A stretch of 64,000 bases of DNA from NCBI RefSeq assembly GCF_000722545.1, contig NZ_JNVM01000010.1:124001-188000 (forward strand), in the 5' to 3' direction. A program made the translations under genes and the position numbers. The DNA is from Paenibacillus tyrphae (lineage in GTDB: Bacteria; Bacillota; Bacilli; Paenibacillales; NBRC-103111). Below the pieces are notes generated by a model that was given only the letters and a program-made list of their open reading frames with translations, was not told the DNA's origin and ran no database searches. Positions 26,704-35,657 of this stretch are shown here, one piece after another. Position 1 is the first letter of the stretch. Every line of letters begins with the position of its first letter.

Positions 26704-28473
26704 ATGAATGTGTGGAAGCTTAGAACCTATTTGAAGCCTTATACATGGGCTGCGCTGCTGGCGCCCCTGTTTATGGTGCTGGAGGTGTGCATGGATCTGC
26801 TGCAGCCGAGGCTGATGGCAAGTGTCATCAACGAAGGCGTCGTGCGCAGCGATCTGGGGCACATTTGGCATACGGGCCTGCTGATGATCGGTGCTGCGCT
26901 TGTCGGATTACTCGGCGGTGTGGGCTGTACGATTTTTTCCAGCCGGGCGGCGCTCGGCTTTGGGGCGGATCTGCGTCTCAGCCTGTTTCAAAAAGTACAG
27001 ACCTTTTCGTTCGACAACTTGGATCGGCTGACGACGGGATCGCTTGTAACCCGGCTGACAGGGGATGTCATGCAGGTGCAGAACCAGATCCAGATGCTGT
27101 TGCGCGCCATGGTTCGCAGTGCGTCGCTGGCGGTCGGCAGCATCGCAATGATGATCGCGCTCAGCTCGCGGCTCTCGCTGATGCTGCTTGCGGTGGTGCC
27201 GCTCCTGATTATGATTTTGTACACGCTTATCCGGCTGTCGGTTCCGCTGTTCGGCCGGGTGCAGGAAAAGCTGGACGGGCTGAACACGGTGCTTCAGGAG
27301 AACCTCAAGGGCATCCGTGTGGTAAAAGCGTTCGTCCGCTCCGCCGTCGAGCGTGAGCGTTACGGGAAGGCGAACCGGGCGCACCTGGAGATCGCCCTGA
27401 AAGCCGCACGGACCATTGCCGCCAATATGCCGCTGATGATGCTGGTGCTGAACGCAGGCATCGTGGCCGTGCTCTGGTACGGAGGCGCGCAGACGTGGGA
27501 AGGCACGATGCCGGTGGGCGACCTGATCGCATACCTCAGCTATATGTCGCAGCTCCTTTTCTCCCTGCTGTCCGTCGGCATGCTGCTGATTTCGTTCTCT
27601 CGGGCCAAAGCGTCTGCGGATCGCATCCGCGAAGTGCTGGAGACGCAGCCGGGCATTGCGGAAGCCAAGCAGGCCAAAACCGGCGCGATCCGGGCCGGGC
27701 AATTGAGGTTCGACAGGGTATCGTTCTCGTTCGATCCGGGGAAGACCGACTTCGTGCTGAAAGACGTCTGCTTTGCCGTCGAGCCGGGTCAGACGATCGG
27801 CATTCTTGGGGCGACCGGCTCGGGGAAATCGTCCTTGGTCGGCCTGATCCCACGGCTGTTCGATGCGACGGAGGGTCGGGTGCTGGTCGACGGAACCGAT
27901 GTGAGAGACATCGACTCCAAGCATTTGCGCAGTCAAGTCGGCATCGTGCTGCAGCAGGCGATCCTGTTCAGCGGGACAATTCGCGACAACATCCGATACG
28001 GGCGGCCGGACGCTTCGCAGGAGGAAGTCGAGGCGGCGGCCAGAGCGGCGCAGGCTCATGAATTCATCGAACGTATGCCGGACGGCTACGATACGGAGCT
28101 GGGCCAGCGGGGCATCAATCTGTCGGGCGGCCAAAAGCAGCGTTTATCCATCGCGCGGGCGCTGTTGCTCCGGCCCAAAGTTCTTATTCTCGACGACAGT
28201 ACGAGCGCCGTCGATCTGGTGACGGAAGCTCGCATCCGCGAGTCTTTGGAAGCTTTGCAGAGCGAAACGACCTGCATCGTCATCGCCCAGCGCATTGCGT
28301 CGGTGACGGAAGCGGATCTGATCCTCGTGCTGGAGGATGGCGCGATTGCCGCCCGGGGCAGGCACCGGGAGCTGATGCGGAGCAGCACGATTTACCGCGA
28401 TATTTACCGCTCCCAGCACGGAAAGGAGGCGAGCGTCCATGGCACCTCAAGCTCAGCCCTCAGCTCGTCCTGA
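26704..28473 (+). CDS. ABC exporter subunit with degenerate ATPase site (YfiB/BmrC-like)
   Basis: This 589-residue half-transporter has six membrane helices (residues about 15-300) and a nucleotide-binding domain. Walker A is GATGSGKSS and the signature is LSGGQKQRLS, but Walker B reads LILDDSTSAVD, with Asp where the catalytic Glu is expected. That substitution is the mark of the degenerate site in heterodimeric exporters such as BmrCD or TM287/288. The partner gene, with an intact Glu, overlaps by 35 bases. A GGAGG site lies six bases before the ATG. It probably exports a drug or lipid-like compound under MarR control; the substrate is unknown. Confidence 0.9.
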   Translation: MNVWKLRTYLKPYTWAALLAPLFMVLEVCMDLLQPRLMASVINEGVVRSDLGHIWHTGLLMIGAALVGLLGGVGCTIFSSRAALGFGADLRLSLFQKVQTFSFDNLDRLTTGSLVTRLTGDVMQVQNQIQMLLRAMVRSASLAVGSIAMMIALSSRLSLMLLAVVPLLIMILYTLIRLSVPLFGRVQEKLDGLNTVLQENLKGIRVVKAFVRSAVERERYGKANRAHLEIALKAARTIAANMPLMMLVLNAGIVAVLWYGGAQTWEGTMPVGDLIAYLSYMSQLLFSLLSVGMLLISFSRAKASADRIREVLETQPGIAEAKQAKTGAIRAGQLRFDRVSFSFDPGKTDFVLKDVCFAVEPGQTIGILGATGSGKSSLVGLIPRLFDATEGRVLVDGTDVRDIDSKHLRSQVGIVLQQAILFSGTIRDNIRYGRPDASQEEVEAAARAAQAHEFIERMPDGYDTELGQRGINLSGGQKQRLSIARALLLRPKVLILDDSTSAVDLVTEARIRESLEALQSETTCIVIAQRIASVTEADLILVLEDGAIAARGRHRELMRSSTIYRDIYRSQHGKEASVHGTSSSALSSS

Positions 28474-30286
28474 CGGAAAAAAAACGGCGGATCTTCCGGC
28501 GGCGGCGTTCGGATTCGGACGCCGGGGCGAACCGATGCCTAAGGTCAAGGCCAAGAACACCCGGGCTGCCATTCGGCGGCTGTGGGGGTATTTGAAACGG
28601 CAGCGGGCGGCGTTGGCCGGCGTCATCGCGCTTGTGCTGCTCGGGCTCGTGCTGTCCCTCGCGGGACCGTATTTGATCGGAGCGGCGATCGACCGCTATA
28701 TTACGCTTCGCGATCCGAACGGCCTGCTGTGGCTGTGCGTACTTCTGCTGGCCGTCTATATCGGCGGCAGCGCCGTTTCGTGGCTGCAAACGTACGTCAT
28801 GTCCGGCATCGCCGGGCGGACGGTGTGGGAACTGCGGGGCGACCTGTTCGCCCATATGCAGGAGCTCCCGGTACGCTTCTTCGACAAGACGCCGCACGGG
28901 GAGCTGATGAGCCGAACGACGAACGACATCGACAACGTTTCGAACACGCTGAACCAAAGCTTGCTGCAGCTCATCACGAGCATTGTCATGCTGCTCGGAT
29001 CGCTGACGATGATGCTGCTGCTGAACGGATGGCTGACGCTCGTCGCGCTGGTGATCATTCCGCTTGCCACCGCCGTCGCCCGGCAAATCGGCAAGCGCAC
29101 CAAAAGCCAATTCAAGGAACAGCAGCGCCACCTCGGCGCGCTGAACGGCTTCATCGAGGAGACAATCTCCGGGCAGAAGGTCGTCAAAATCTACAACCGC
29201 GAGGAGCTGGCGGCCCGGCAGTTTCAAGAGATAAACGCCAAGCTGCGGCAGGCGGGGACGCGGGCGCAAATTTTTTCCGGCATGATGGGCCCGTTCATGA
29301 ACCTGTTGAACCATACGAGCTTCATTTTGCTGGCGGTGGCCGGAGGCTGGATGGCGTACAACGGCTGGACGACGATCGGAGTCATCGTCAGCTTCCTGAA
29401 TTACTCCAAGCAATTCAGCGGTCCGGTCAACGAGCTGGCGAACCAGTACAATATGATTCAATCCGGCGTGGCCGGAGCGGAACGGGTGTTTGAGATTCTG
29501 GATACCGAGACGGAGTTCGGGACTACGGGCAGCCGGAAGGCGCAGGAAGCCATCCGCGGGGAAGTCGAGTTCGACCGGGTAACGTTCGGCTACAGCGACA
29601 CGCCGGTTCTCCAGGGAGTATCGTTCGCTGCTCAGCCGGGGCAAGTCGTCGCCTTGGTCGGTCCGACCGGATCGGGCAAAACGACGATCATGAACTTGCT
29701 CACCCGTTTCTACGATATTTCCGAAGGGACGATCCGAATCGACGGGAAAGATATCCAGGAGTGGGACAAAAACGGCCTCAGAAGCCGTCTCGGCATGGTG
29801 CTGCAGGACGCGCATCTGTTCTCCGGCACGATTCGCGACAACATCCGGTACGGGCGGCTGGACGCGACGGAGGAGGAGATTCGGTCGGCAGCCAAGCTGG
29901 CAAACGCGGACGGCTTCATCCGCAAGCTGCCTCAAGGGTACGATACGCCGCTCTCGGCGGAAGGCGGCAATCTGAGCCATGGGCAGCGGCAGCTGCTTAC
30001 GATTGCCAGGGCGATTCTTTCCGACCCGTCCATCCTGATTCTGGACGAAGCGACCAGCAGCGTCGATACGCGCACGGAGATGCACATTCAGGAAGCGATG
30101 AAGGCGCTCATGCAAGGGCGGACCAGCTTCGTCATCGCCCACCGGCTCAGCACGATTCAGGAGGCCGACCTGATTCTCGTCGTGCGCGGAGGCGAGATTG
30201 TCGAGCGGGGCACGCACGAGCAGCTTTTGGCGCTGCGGGGGCTGTATGCCGAGATGCATGCCAATCCGTCGGCCGACGCCGATTAA
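28439..30286 (+). CDS. ABC exporter subunit with consensus ATPase site (YfiC/BmrD-like)
   Basis: This is the 615-residue partner half-transporter. It has a non-membrane N-terminal tail of about 45 residues, six helices (to about 340) and an ATPase domain with Walker A GPTGSGKTT, signature LSHGQRQLLT, Walker B ILILDEATSSVD with the catalytic Glu, and switch His in VIAHRLSTI. The ATG at 28439 lies inside the end of the upstream gene behind AAAGGAGG, so the two subunits are translationally coupled. The pair is closed by a terminator. Confidence 0.92.
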   Translation: MAPQAQPSARPDGKKTADLPAAAFGFGRRGEPMPKVKAKNTRAAIRRLWGYLKRQRAALAGVIALVLLGLVLSLAGPYLIGAAIDRYITLRDPNGLLWLCVLLLAVYIGGSAVSWLQTYVMSGIAGRTVWELRGDLFAHMQELPVRFFDKTPHGELMSRTTNDIDNVSNTLNQSLLQLITSIVMLLGSLTMMLLLNGWLTLVALVIIPLATAVARQIGKRTKSQFKEQQRHLGALNGFIEETISGQKVVKIYNREELAARQFQEINAKLRQAGTRAQIFSGMMGPFMNLLNHTSFILLAVAGGWMAYNGWTTIGVIVSFLNYSKQFSGPVNELANQYNMIQSGVAGAERVFEILDTETEFGTTGSRKAQEAIRGEVEFDRVTFGYSDTPVLQGVSFAAQPGQVVALVGPTGSGKTTIMNLLTRFYDISEGTIRIDGKDIQEWDKNGLRSRLGMVLQDAHLFSGTIRDNIRYGRLDATEEEIRSAAKLANADGFIRKLPQGYDTPLSAEGGNLSHGQRQLLTIARAILSDPSILILDEATSSVDTRTEMHIQEAMKALMQGRTSFVIAHRLSTIQEADLILVVRGGEIVERGTHEQLLALRGLYAEMHANPSADAD

Positions 30287-30294
30287 AAACAAAA

Positions 30295-30333
30295 CCTCAA
30301 TCTTCGACATTTTTTGGAGATTGAGGTTTTTTT
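30295..30333 (+). terminator. Rho-independent terminator after the ABC exporter
   Basis: CCTCAATCT (30295-30303) pairs with AGATTGAGG (30318-30326), followed by seven T. Confidence 0.85.
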
Positions 30334-30407
30334 GTCCAAATATCGAATAAACTTTAATGCTAAAATTTTTCATTGAAAAACATCCACTTCTATGATAATT
30401 TATCACT

Positions 30408-30426
30408 GATAATAATTATCATTATC
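30408..30426. promoter_or_regulatory. Fur box before efeOBU
   Basis: GATAATAATTATCATTATC matches the classical 19-bp Fur consensus in 17 positions. It lies about 44 bases upstream of the efeO ATG, in an AT-rich promoter region with further GATAAT/ATAATGAT half-sites at 30393 and 30438. Confidence 0.85.
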
Positions 30427-30469
30427 ACGAAAACGAGGATAATGATTAGGTAAAAGGGAGATTGAATTT

Positions 30470-31342
30470 ATGTCCAAGACGTTCACGGCCGTTTCCTCCA
30501 TCGTGCTTTGCTCTGCACTGCTGCTTGCCGGATGCGGTGAGAATACCAAGAAAGCAGCCCAGCCGGCCTCTGCGCCGTCCGCAAGCGATACGGCCGCGAA
30601 ACCTGCGGCTGCTGCGGTAGATTTAAAAAACGCAACGGAGCAGTACCGGAAGTTTGTCATTGAGCAGTGCGATGCGTTCGTCAAAGCAACGGGCGAATTT
30701 ACGGCAGCCGTCAAATCCGGAGATTTGAAAAAGAGTCAGGAGCTATACGCCCCGACGCGGATGTTCTATGAGCGGATCGAGCCGATTGCTGAATCTTTAG
30801 GCGACCTCGACCCGAACATCGATGCGAGGGAAGGCGACGTGGACGAGAAGGAATGGCGGGGCTTCCACCGGATCGAGAAAACGCTCTGGACCGAGCAAAC
30901 GACCAAAGGCATGGAAGAGACGGCCGACCGTTTGCTGAGCGACAGCAAGCTGCTGCGGGCTAAGGTCGAGACGGTGGACATCGAGGAGAATATGCTCGTC
31001 ACCGGCGCCGTGGAGCTGCTGAACGAAGTGTCGTCCAGAAAAGTGACCGGGGAAGAGGAGCGTTATTCCCATACAGACCTGTACGATTTCGCCGCAAACG
31101 TCGAGGGAGCGAACAAGATTTTCGAGCTCTTGAAGCCCGAGCTTGAGAAAAAAGACGCCGCTTTGGCAAAAACGATCGGAACGCGCTTCGTGGAATTGAA
31201 CCAAGCGCTCGCACCGTTTAAAAAAGGCAGTGGCTACGTTTCATACACGGAGCTGACGCAAGAGCAAACCAAAAAGCTGAGCCAAGCCATCGATGCGCTG
31301 GCAGAGCCACTGTCGGGCATGGGCAAGCTGCTGGGGGCGTAA
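30470..31342 (+). CDS. efeO: Iron uptake lipoprotein EfeO (M75/imelysin family)
   Basis: The 290-residue protein has a lipoprotein leader (LLLAGC, Cys22) and an Ala-rich linker, then an EfeO/M75 helical domain with the conserved HxxE metal motif (GFHRIEKTLW, near residue 134) and the late YSHTDLYDFAANVEGA segment. It corresponds to Bacillus YwbM. It is thought to bind ferric or ferrous iron outside the membrane and pass it to EfeU. An AAAGGGAG site precedes the ATG. It heads the operon behind a Fur box, and efeB starts three bases after its stop. Confidence 0.9.
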   Translation: MSKTFTAVSSIVLCSALLLAGCGENTKKAAQPASAPSASDTAAKPAAAAVDLKNATEQYRKFVIEQCDAFVKATGEFTAAVKSGDLKKSQELYAPTRMFYERIEPIAESLGDLDPNIDAREGDVDEKEWRGFHRIEKTLWTEQTTKGMEETADRLLSDSKLLRAKVETVDIEENMLVTGAVELLNEVSSRKVTGEEERYSHTDLYDFAANVEGANKIFELLKPELEKKDAALAKTIGTRFVELNQALAPFKKGSGYVSYTELTQEQTKKLSQAIDALAEPLSGMGKLLGA

Positions 31343-31345
31343 TTC

Positions 31346-32677
31346 ATGGATGAGACGAATAAACGAATGACGGAAAAAAGTCAGGAAGGCGAAAAGCCGC
31401 AAGACGGGCAGGATCGTTCGTCCATCAGCCGCCGCGACCTGCTCAAGCTGGCCGGAGCCGGAGGAGTAGGACTGCTGCTCGGATCGGTCGGCGTGGGCGG
31501 CGTGTGGGCGGGAACGGCCAAGCTGGCGGCGCCCGCTGCCTCCACGGCATCAAACGCGGGCCCTAAACAGGTTATCCCGTTCTACGATGCGCACCAAGCG
31601 GGTATTGTGACGCCTGCGCAGGATTTTATTTGCTTTGCCGCCTTCGATCTGACGACCGCGAAGCTGTCCGAAGTCAAGGACCTGTTCCGCCGTTGGACGG
31701 ATGCCGCAGCGAAAATGACGGCGGGGCAGCCGGTCGGCGGCGAGGAGGACCAGCAGAGTATGCCGCCCGCGGATACGGGCGAAGCGGCAGGTCTGCATCC
31801 GTGCCGGACGACGATTACGTTCGGCGTCGGCCCCTCCATGTTCGATGCACGATTCGGGCTGGGAGCCAAGCGGCCGGAGGCGCTTGCGGATCTGCCCCGC
31901 TTTGGCGGAGACAGTCTGCGGCCCGAATGGTGCGGCGGGGATATCGGCGTGCAGGTGTGCGCGGACGATTTGCAGGTCGCCTTTCATGCGCTGCGCAATC
32001 TGACGCGGCTTGCCCGGGGCGTCGCCGTGCTGCGCTGGACCCAGGAAGGCTTTCAGCGGACGGGCGGGTCCGGTCCGGCAGGCGAGACGCCTCGCAACTT
32101 GCTGGGCTTCAAGGACGGCACGGGCAACCCGGATATCCATGACAAGCAATCCATGAACGATATCGTCTGGGTGCAGCCTTCGGAGCAGCCCGCATGGATG
32201 AGCGGCGGCAGCTATATGGTCGTCCGGCGAATCCGGATGCGGATCGAGGTGTGGGACCGTTCCACGCTCAGCGATCAGGAGGCGACGTTCGGGAGATACC
32301 GGAGCAGCGGAGCGCCCTTGGGGGCGAAGAACGAGTCCGACCCGCTGGCGCTGGATGCCAAGGACAAAGCCGGTCAGCCGCTCATTCCGCTGACCGCGCA
32401 TTCTCGTCTGGCGCATGGCGAGCAGCCGGCGGAAAAAATCTTGCGCCGCTCGTATTCTTACTCCAGCGGCATCGACCGTCAAACAGGGCAGCTTGACGCC
32501 GGGCTGTTGTTCATCTGCTACCAACGGGACCCGAGAACCCAGTTTGTCCCGATCCAGCAGCGTCTCGCGAAGCGCGACAAGCTGAACGAATATATCGTGC
32601 ATGTCGGCAGCGCGCTGTTCGCCTGTTTTCCGGGCGCGCGGCAAGGCGGCTACATCGGGGAGGGGCTGTTCGAGTGA
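31346..32677 (+). CDS. efeB: Tat-exported DyP-type haem peroxidase EfeB
   Basis: The 443-residue protein carries a twin-arginine signal (SISRRDLLKLAGAGGVGLLLG, residues about 26-46). The mature part is a dye-decolourising peroxidase with GFKDGTGNP (the catalytic-Asp GxxDG motif), SRLAHG (proximal haem His region) and LLFICYQRDPRTQFVPIQ. It matches Bacillus YwbN, the classic Tat substrate of the ywbLMN locus, which oxidises ferrous iron for uptake. Folded export with haem is expected. It lies between efeO and efeU and overlaps the efeU start. Confidence 0.92.
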   Translation: MDETNKRMTEKSQEGEKPQDGQDRSSISRRDLLKLAGAGGVGLLLGSVGVGGVWAGTAKLAAPAASTASNAGPKQVIPFYDAHQAGIVTPAQDFICFAAFDLTTAKLSEVKDLFRRWTDAAAKMTAGQPVGGEEDQQSMPPADTGEAAGLHPCRTTITFGVGPSMFDARFGLGAKRPEALADLPRFGGDSLRPEWCGGDIGVQVCADDLQVAFHALRNLTRLARGVAVLRWTQEGFQRTGGSGPAGETPRNLLGFKDGTGNPDIHDKQSMNDIVWVQPSEQPAWMSGGSYMVVRRIRMRIEVWDRSTLSDQEATFGRYRSSGAPLGAKNESDPLALDAKDKAGQPLIPLTAHSRLAHGEQPAEKILRRSYSYSSGIDRQTGQLDAGLLFICYQRDPRTQFVPIQQRLAKRDKLNEYIVHVGSALFACFPGARQGGYIGEGLFE

Positions 32678-34497
32678 TCCGGTGGATGAAGATGGAAAAA
32701 GCATACGGGATACGCTCTTATGGCAAACAACGCTTCTTCGTCCTTCTGCTGGCTGCCGCCGTGCTTCTGTTCGGCTGGAGCGGCCGCACGCTCGCCGAAA
32801 CGGCGGCACCCGACTCGCTGATGCCGCTCGTCGGCGGAGCGCTGGTTCATGCAGGCGAGCACAAGTGGCAGGAAACGGCAGCGGAGCTGGAGAAGTTCGA
32901 GACGGAATGGCGCAAGCTGAACGCCCCCTCCGGCGAAGCGGCGGATAGCGTCGCGTCAGCCTTAGCCGAAGCGAAGAAGGCGGTGACCGATGCCGCTTCC
33001 AAGCCCGACGAGGCCTACCAGGCCGTGTCCAAGCTGACGAAGGCGGTCGGCCGATTCGCGGGGGCCGGAGCGAAAAAGGACTCGAAAGCGGACGGGAAAC
33101 AAGCAGCTGGCGCGCTGCTTCCCATCCTGCGGCAGACGCAGACGGACATACAGCATAGCGACTGGGACAAAGCCCGGAGCCACTATAAGCAGTTCGACAG
33201 CCAGTGGTCCAAAAGCGAAGCGGCCATCCGGTCGGATCCGTCCGGCGTGTACGGACAGATCGAGACGAAGCTAAGCATGATCCGAATCGCGCTGCAGGCG
33301 GAGCCCCCGAGGGCGGAAGCGGCCGACAAGGGCATACGCGAATTGATCCAGCTTATCGACGATTACGCCAGCGGCAAGCTGCGGGAGGACGCCGCCGCTT
33401 CCGGCAAGCAATCGGTAGCCGACGCGCTGGCGATTCTGCAAAAAGCCGCAGATGCCATCGACGCGGCCCGCAACGCGGAAGCGGCCGATCAGCTTCAGGC
33501 CTTTATCCAGATCTGGCCTTCCGTGGAAGGCGAGGTTCGCACAAGAGCCCCGGACACGTATGACCGCATCGAACGGCAGATGACGGAAGCGGCCAGCAGG
33601 CTGCTGTCCAATCCTCCGCAGCCGGAGGAGGCGGGCCGCATCGTCTCGGAGATGCAGACGGAGCTTCAGCCGTTCACGGCGCAAACGAGCTATTCGGCTT
33701 GGGATGCCGCGATTATCCTGCTGCGTGAAGGACTTGAGGCGCTGCTCGTGCTGGCTGCGCTGCTCGCCTTTTTGCGCCGGACCGGCAACGCCTCCAAGCA
33801 AGGATGGGTATGGAGCGGCGGAGCGGCAGGGCTGCTCGCCAGCGGCGTCTTGGCCGTCGTGCTTACTTTCACGATTGCCAATGTGGCCTCCGGGAGCACT
33901 CGCGAGCTGTTGGAGGGCGTCATGGGCCTTGTATCTGTGTTCTTGATGTTAACCGTAGGCGCATGGCTTCACCGCAAATCCCATGTCGATACGTGGAATC
34001 GGTATATTAATAATCAGGTCGGCGTGGCTCTGGCCAGCGGCAACCTGTGGTCCCTTTTCCTGGTTGCGGCGCTTTCGATTTTGCGGGAAGGCGCAGAGAC
34101 GGCGATTTTCTACATCGGCATGGCCCCCTCCATCGATCCGGCGCAGCTTGCGCTGGGCATCGGCTCGGCCGCCTTGCTGCTGTTTCTGCTCGGCTTCGTC
34201 ATCGTCCGGGGAAGCGTCCTGCTGCCGATTCGTCCGTTTTTTCTGGGAGCCACGGTACTGATCTATTATCTGGTTCTCAAATTTTTGGGCCAGAGCATCC
34301 ACGCCCTGCAAATCGCGGGACAGATTCCCGCGCATGTGCCCGGCTATCTTCCCTCCTGGAATTGGCTCGGCGTCTACCCGACTTGGGAAACGTTCGTTCC
34401 GCAGCTGCTCGTGCTTCTCTTTATCGTGTTTCAATGGGCCCGGCAAGAGCGGAAAATGCGGGGAAACGCCCGCGAATCGGGACCGCATACGGTGTAA
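32674..34497 (+). CDS. efeU: Iron permease EfeU (FTR1 family) with long extracellular domain
   Basis: The 607-residue protein starts at a GTG that overlaps the efeB stop; GGGGAGGGG lies seven bases ahead. After a signal/anchor helix come about 320 extracellular residues containing three related helical units of roughly 90 residues (LVHAGEHKWQETAAELEKF, IQHSDWDKARSHYKQF, IDAARNAEAADQLQAF). The FTR1 permease follows with seven membrane helices and both REXXE iron motifs (REGLEAL near 350 and REGAETA near 470). It corresponds to Bacillus YwbL, but the gene order here is O-B-U instead of U-O-B. It imports ferric iron after oxidation by EfeB. Confidence 0.92.
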   Translation: MIRWMKMEKAYGIRSYGKQRFFVLLLAAAVLLFGWSGRTLAETAAPDSLMPLVGGALVHAGEHKWQETAAELEKFETEWRKLNAPSGEAADSVASALAEAKKAVTDAASKPDEAYQAVSKLTKAVGRFAGAGAKKDSKADGKQAAGALLPILRQTQTDIQHSDWDKARSHYKQFDSQWSKSEAAIRSDPSGVYGQIETKLSMIRIALQAEPPRAEAADKGIRELIQLIDDYASGKLREDAAASGKQSVADALAILQKAADAIDAARNAEAADQLQAFIQIWPSVEGEVRTRAPDTYDRIERQMTEAASRLLSNPPQPEEAGRIVSEMQTELQPFTAQTSYSAWDAAIILLREGLEALLVLAALLAFLRRTGNASKQGWVWSGGAAGLLASGVLAVVLTFTIANVASGSTRELLEGVMGLVSVFLMLTVGAWLHRKSHVDTWNRYINNQVGVALASGNLWSLFLVAALSILREGAETAIFYIGMAPSIDPAQLALGIGSAALLLFLLGFVIVRGSVLLPIRPFFLGATVLIYYLVLKFLGQSIHALQIAGQIPAHVPGYLPSWNWLGVYPTWETFVPQLLVLLFIVFQWARQERKMRGNARESGPHTV

Positions 34498-34664
34498 TCT
34501 ACTGTAGGTGGCGGGATTCGTTCAAAAAAATAACGAACTTTTGTCCCGCATCCGGTTGGAAAAAAGCAGGAGTTTGGACGCAGAACGTCGAATTCGTGAT
34601 ATGAAACGGGGGCACGTCACTTCAGAGCAACGATCAGCTTCGCCCCTGCCGGAGGAGGATGGCA

Positions 34665-34964
34665 ATGAAATATGCGATTTGCCAAACAGTCAAAATTGTG
34701 GACATGAACGAAGAAATTATCGCTGAAGTACTTTTCGATCACGGAGAGCACGAGGCGCCAGCCTTAACGATCGGTTGTTCCGTCGTTTCGTACCAGCTCG
34801 GGCTAAAAGAATTCGAAGTGGTATACGACAAGCGCGAAGGCAAGCAGGAGCGGTTCAAGGTCATCGACATTGAGATTGACTTGCTCAAGAAGCCTGCCAT
34901 CACCCGTGTCTTTCTGGAGCCTATTACGCTGATTGTCGGCCAGCACGATATCGGCCAATTGTAA
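34665..34964 (+). CDS. Conserved hypothetical protein, 99 residues
   Basis: I do not recognise the family. The start at 34665 is chosen because GGAGGAGG ends six bases upstream; an ATG at 34659 touches that site. The protein is acidic with no signal peptide or membrane helix, and the pattern of alternating short strands (ICQTVKIVDMNEEIIAEVLF, TIGCSVVSYQLGLKEFEVVYD, TRVFLEPITLIVG) suggests a small all-beta or alpha/beta domain. It stands alone after efeU and is closed by a terminator. No function is proposed. Confidence 0.6.
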   Translation: MKYAICQTVKIVDMNEEIIAEVLFDHGEHEAPALTIGCSVVSYQLGLKEFEVVYDKREGKQERFKVIDIEIDLLKKPAITRVFLEPITLIVGQHDIGQL

Positions 34965-34996
34965 TGCCCGCGCATCCATTATCCGCATAACGTGAG

Positions 34997-35046
34997 AAGT
35001 CCTGCTGACAAAGCCGAATTCGGCGAGAAGGCAGGACTTATTTTGT
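34997..35046 (+). terminator. Rho-independent terminator
   Basis: AAGTCCTGC (34997-35005) pairs with GCAGGACTT (35031-35039); an inner GCCGAATTCGGC stem adds stability, followed by ATTTTGTT. Confidence 0.7.
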
Positions 35047-35098
35047 TCATTTGGCAGTGGGGAAAAAATACTATATCATGGAAAGGGAGGTGAAGTTG

Positions 35099-35470
35099 AT
35101 GAACAGAACGTTTGTGGCTCTTGGCGGCATTTGCGCATTTCTGTCGGTAGCGCTCGGAGCATTCGGCGCACACGCGCTGAAAGGAAAGCTCACAGCAGAT
35201 ATGCTGGCTAATTTCCAGACCGGCGTCCAGTACCAGATGATGCATTCGCTCGGGCTGATCGCCATTGGACTTGCTGCCTCCCTGCTTCCGGCCAACGGAC
35301 ATTTACGCCGGGCCGGCTGGTCGATGTTTGTCGGGATCGTCGTTTTTTCGGGCAGTCTGTATGTTCTGAGTATAACGGGGATAAAGCAGTTGGGTGCGAT
35401 TACCCCTATCGGCGGGGTGGCCTTTTTGTTCGGTTGGCTGTCCTTGGTTCTGGCCCTTCGGGCAAAATAA
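35099..35470 (+). CDS. DUF423-family membrane protein
   Basis: This is a 123-residue protein with four membrane helices. It has the family hallmarks: an N-terminal GAFGAHALKGKL, a central QTGVQYQMMHSLGLIAIGL and a late GSLYVLSITGIKQLGAITPIGGVAFL. The function of DUF423 (YwdK/YgdD) proteins is unknown. The ATG at 35099 follows AAAGGGAGGTG. It lies alone between two terminator-like regions. Confidence 0.88.
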   Translation: MNRTFVALGGICAFLSVALGAFGAHALKGKLTADMLANFQTGVQYQMMHSLGLIAIGLAASLLPANGHLRRAGWSMFVGIVVFSGSLYVLSITGIKQLGAITPIGGVAFLFGWLSLVLALRAK

Positions 35471-35657
35471 GTCCTAAGTCTCTTTCTCCACATTCGGCAG
35501 GTCTTCATGCCGAATTTTTTTATGCCTACCTTTCTGGAATAACTCGCTTTTTTTGTCGATTTAGCAGGAAAAAGACAGTTGTGCGTAGAATTTCTACGGA
35601 CAAGATAGGGGATTGGAATACTCTGACAAACGTACCTTTCCGGGAAAGGAGGCCCGC

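Noticed and set aside
28460..30406. 648-codon open frame on the minus strand
   Set aside because: Shadow of the second ABC exporter; no domain recognisable.
34508..34726. 72-codon frame overlapping the 99-residue protein
   Set aside because: Charged low-complexity translation and no ribosome site; the overlapping gene has a strong one.
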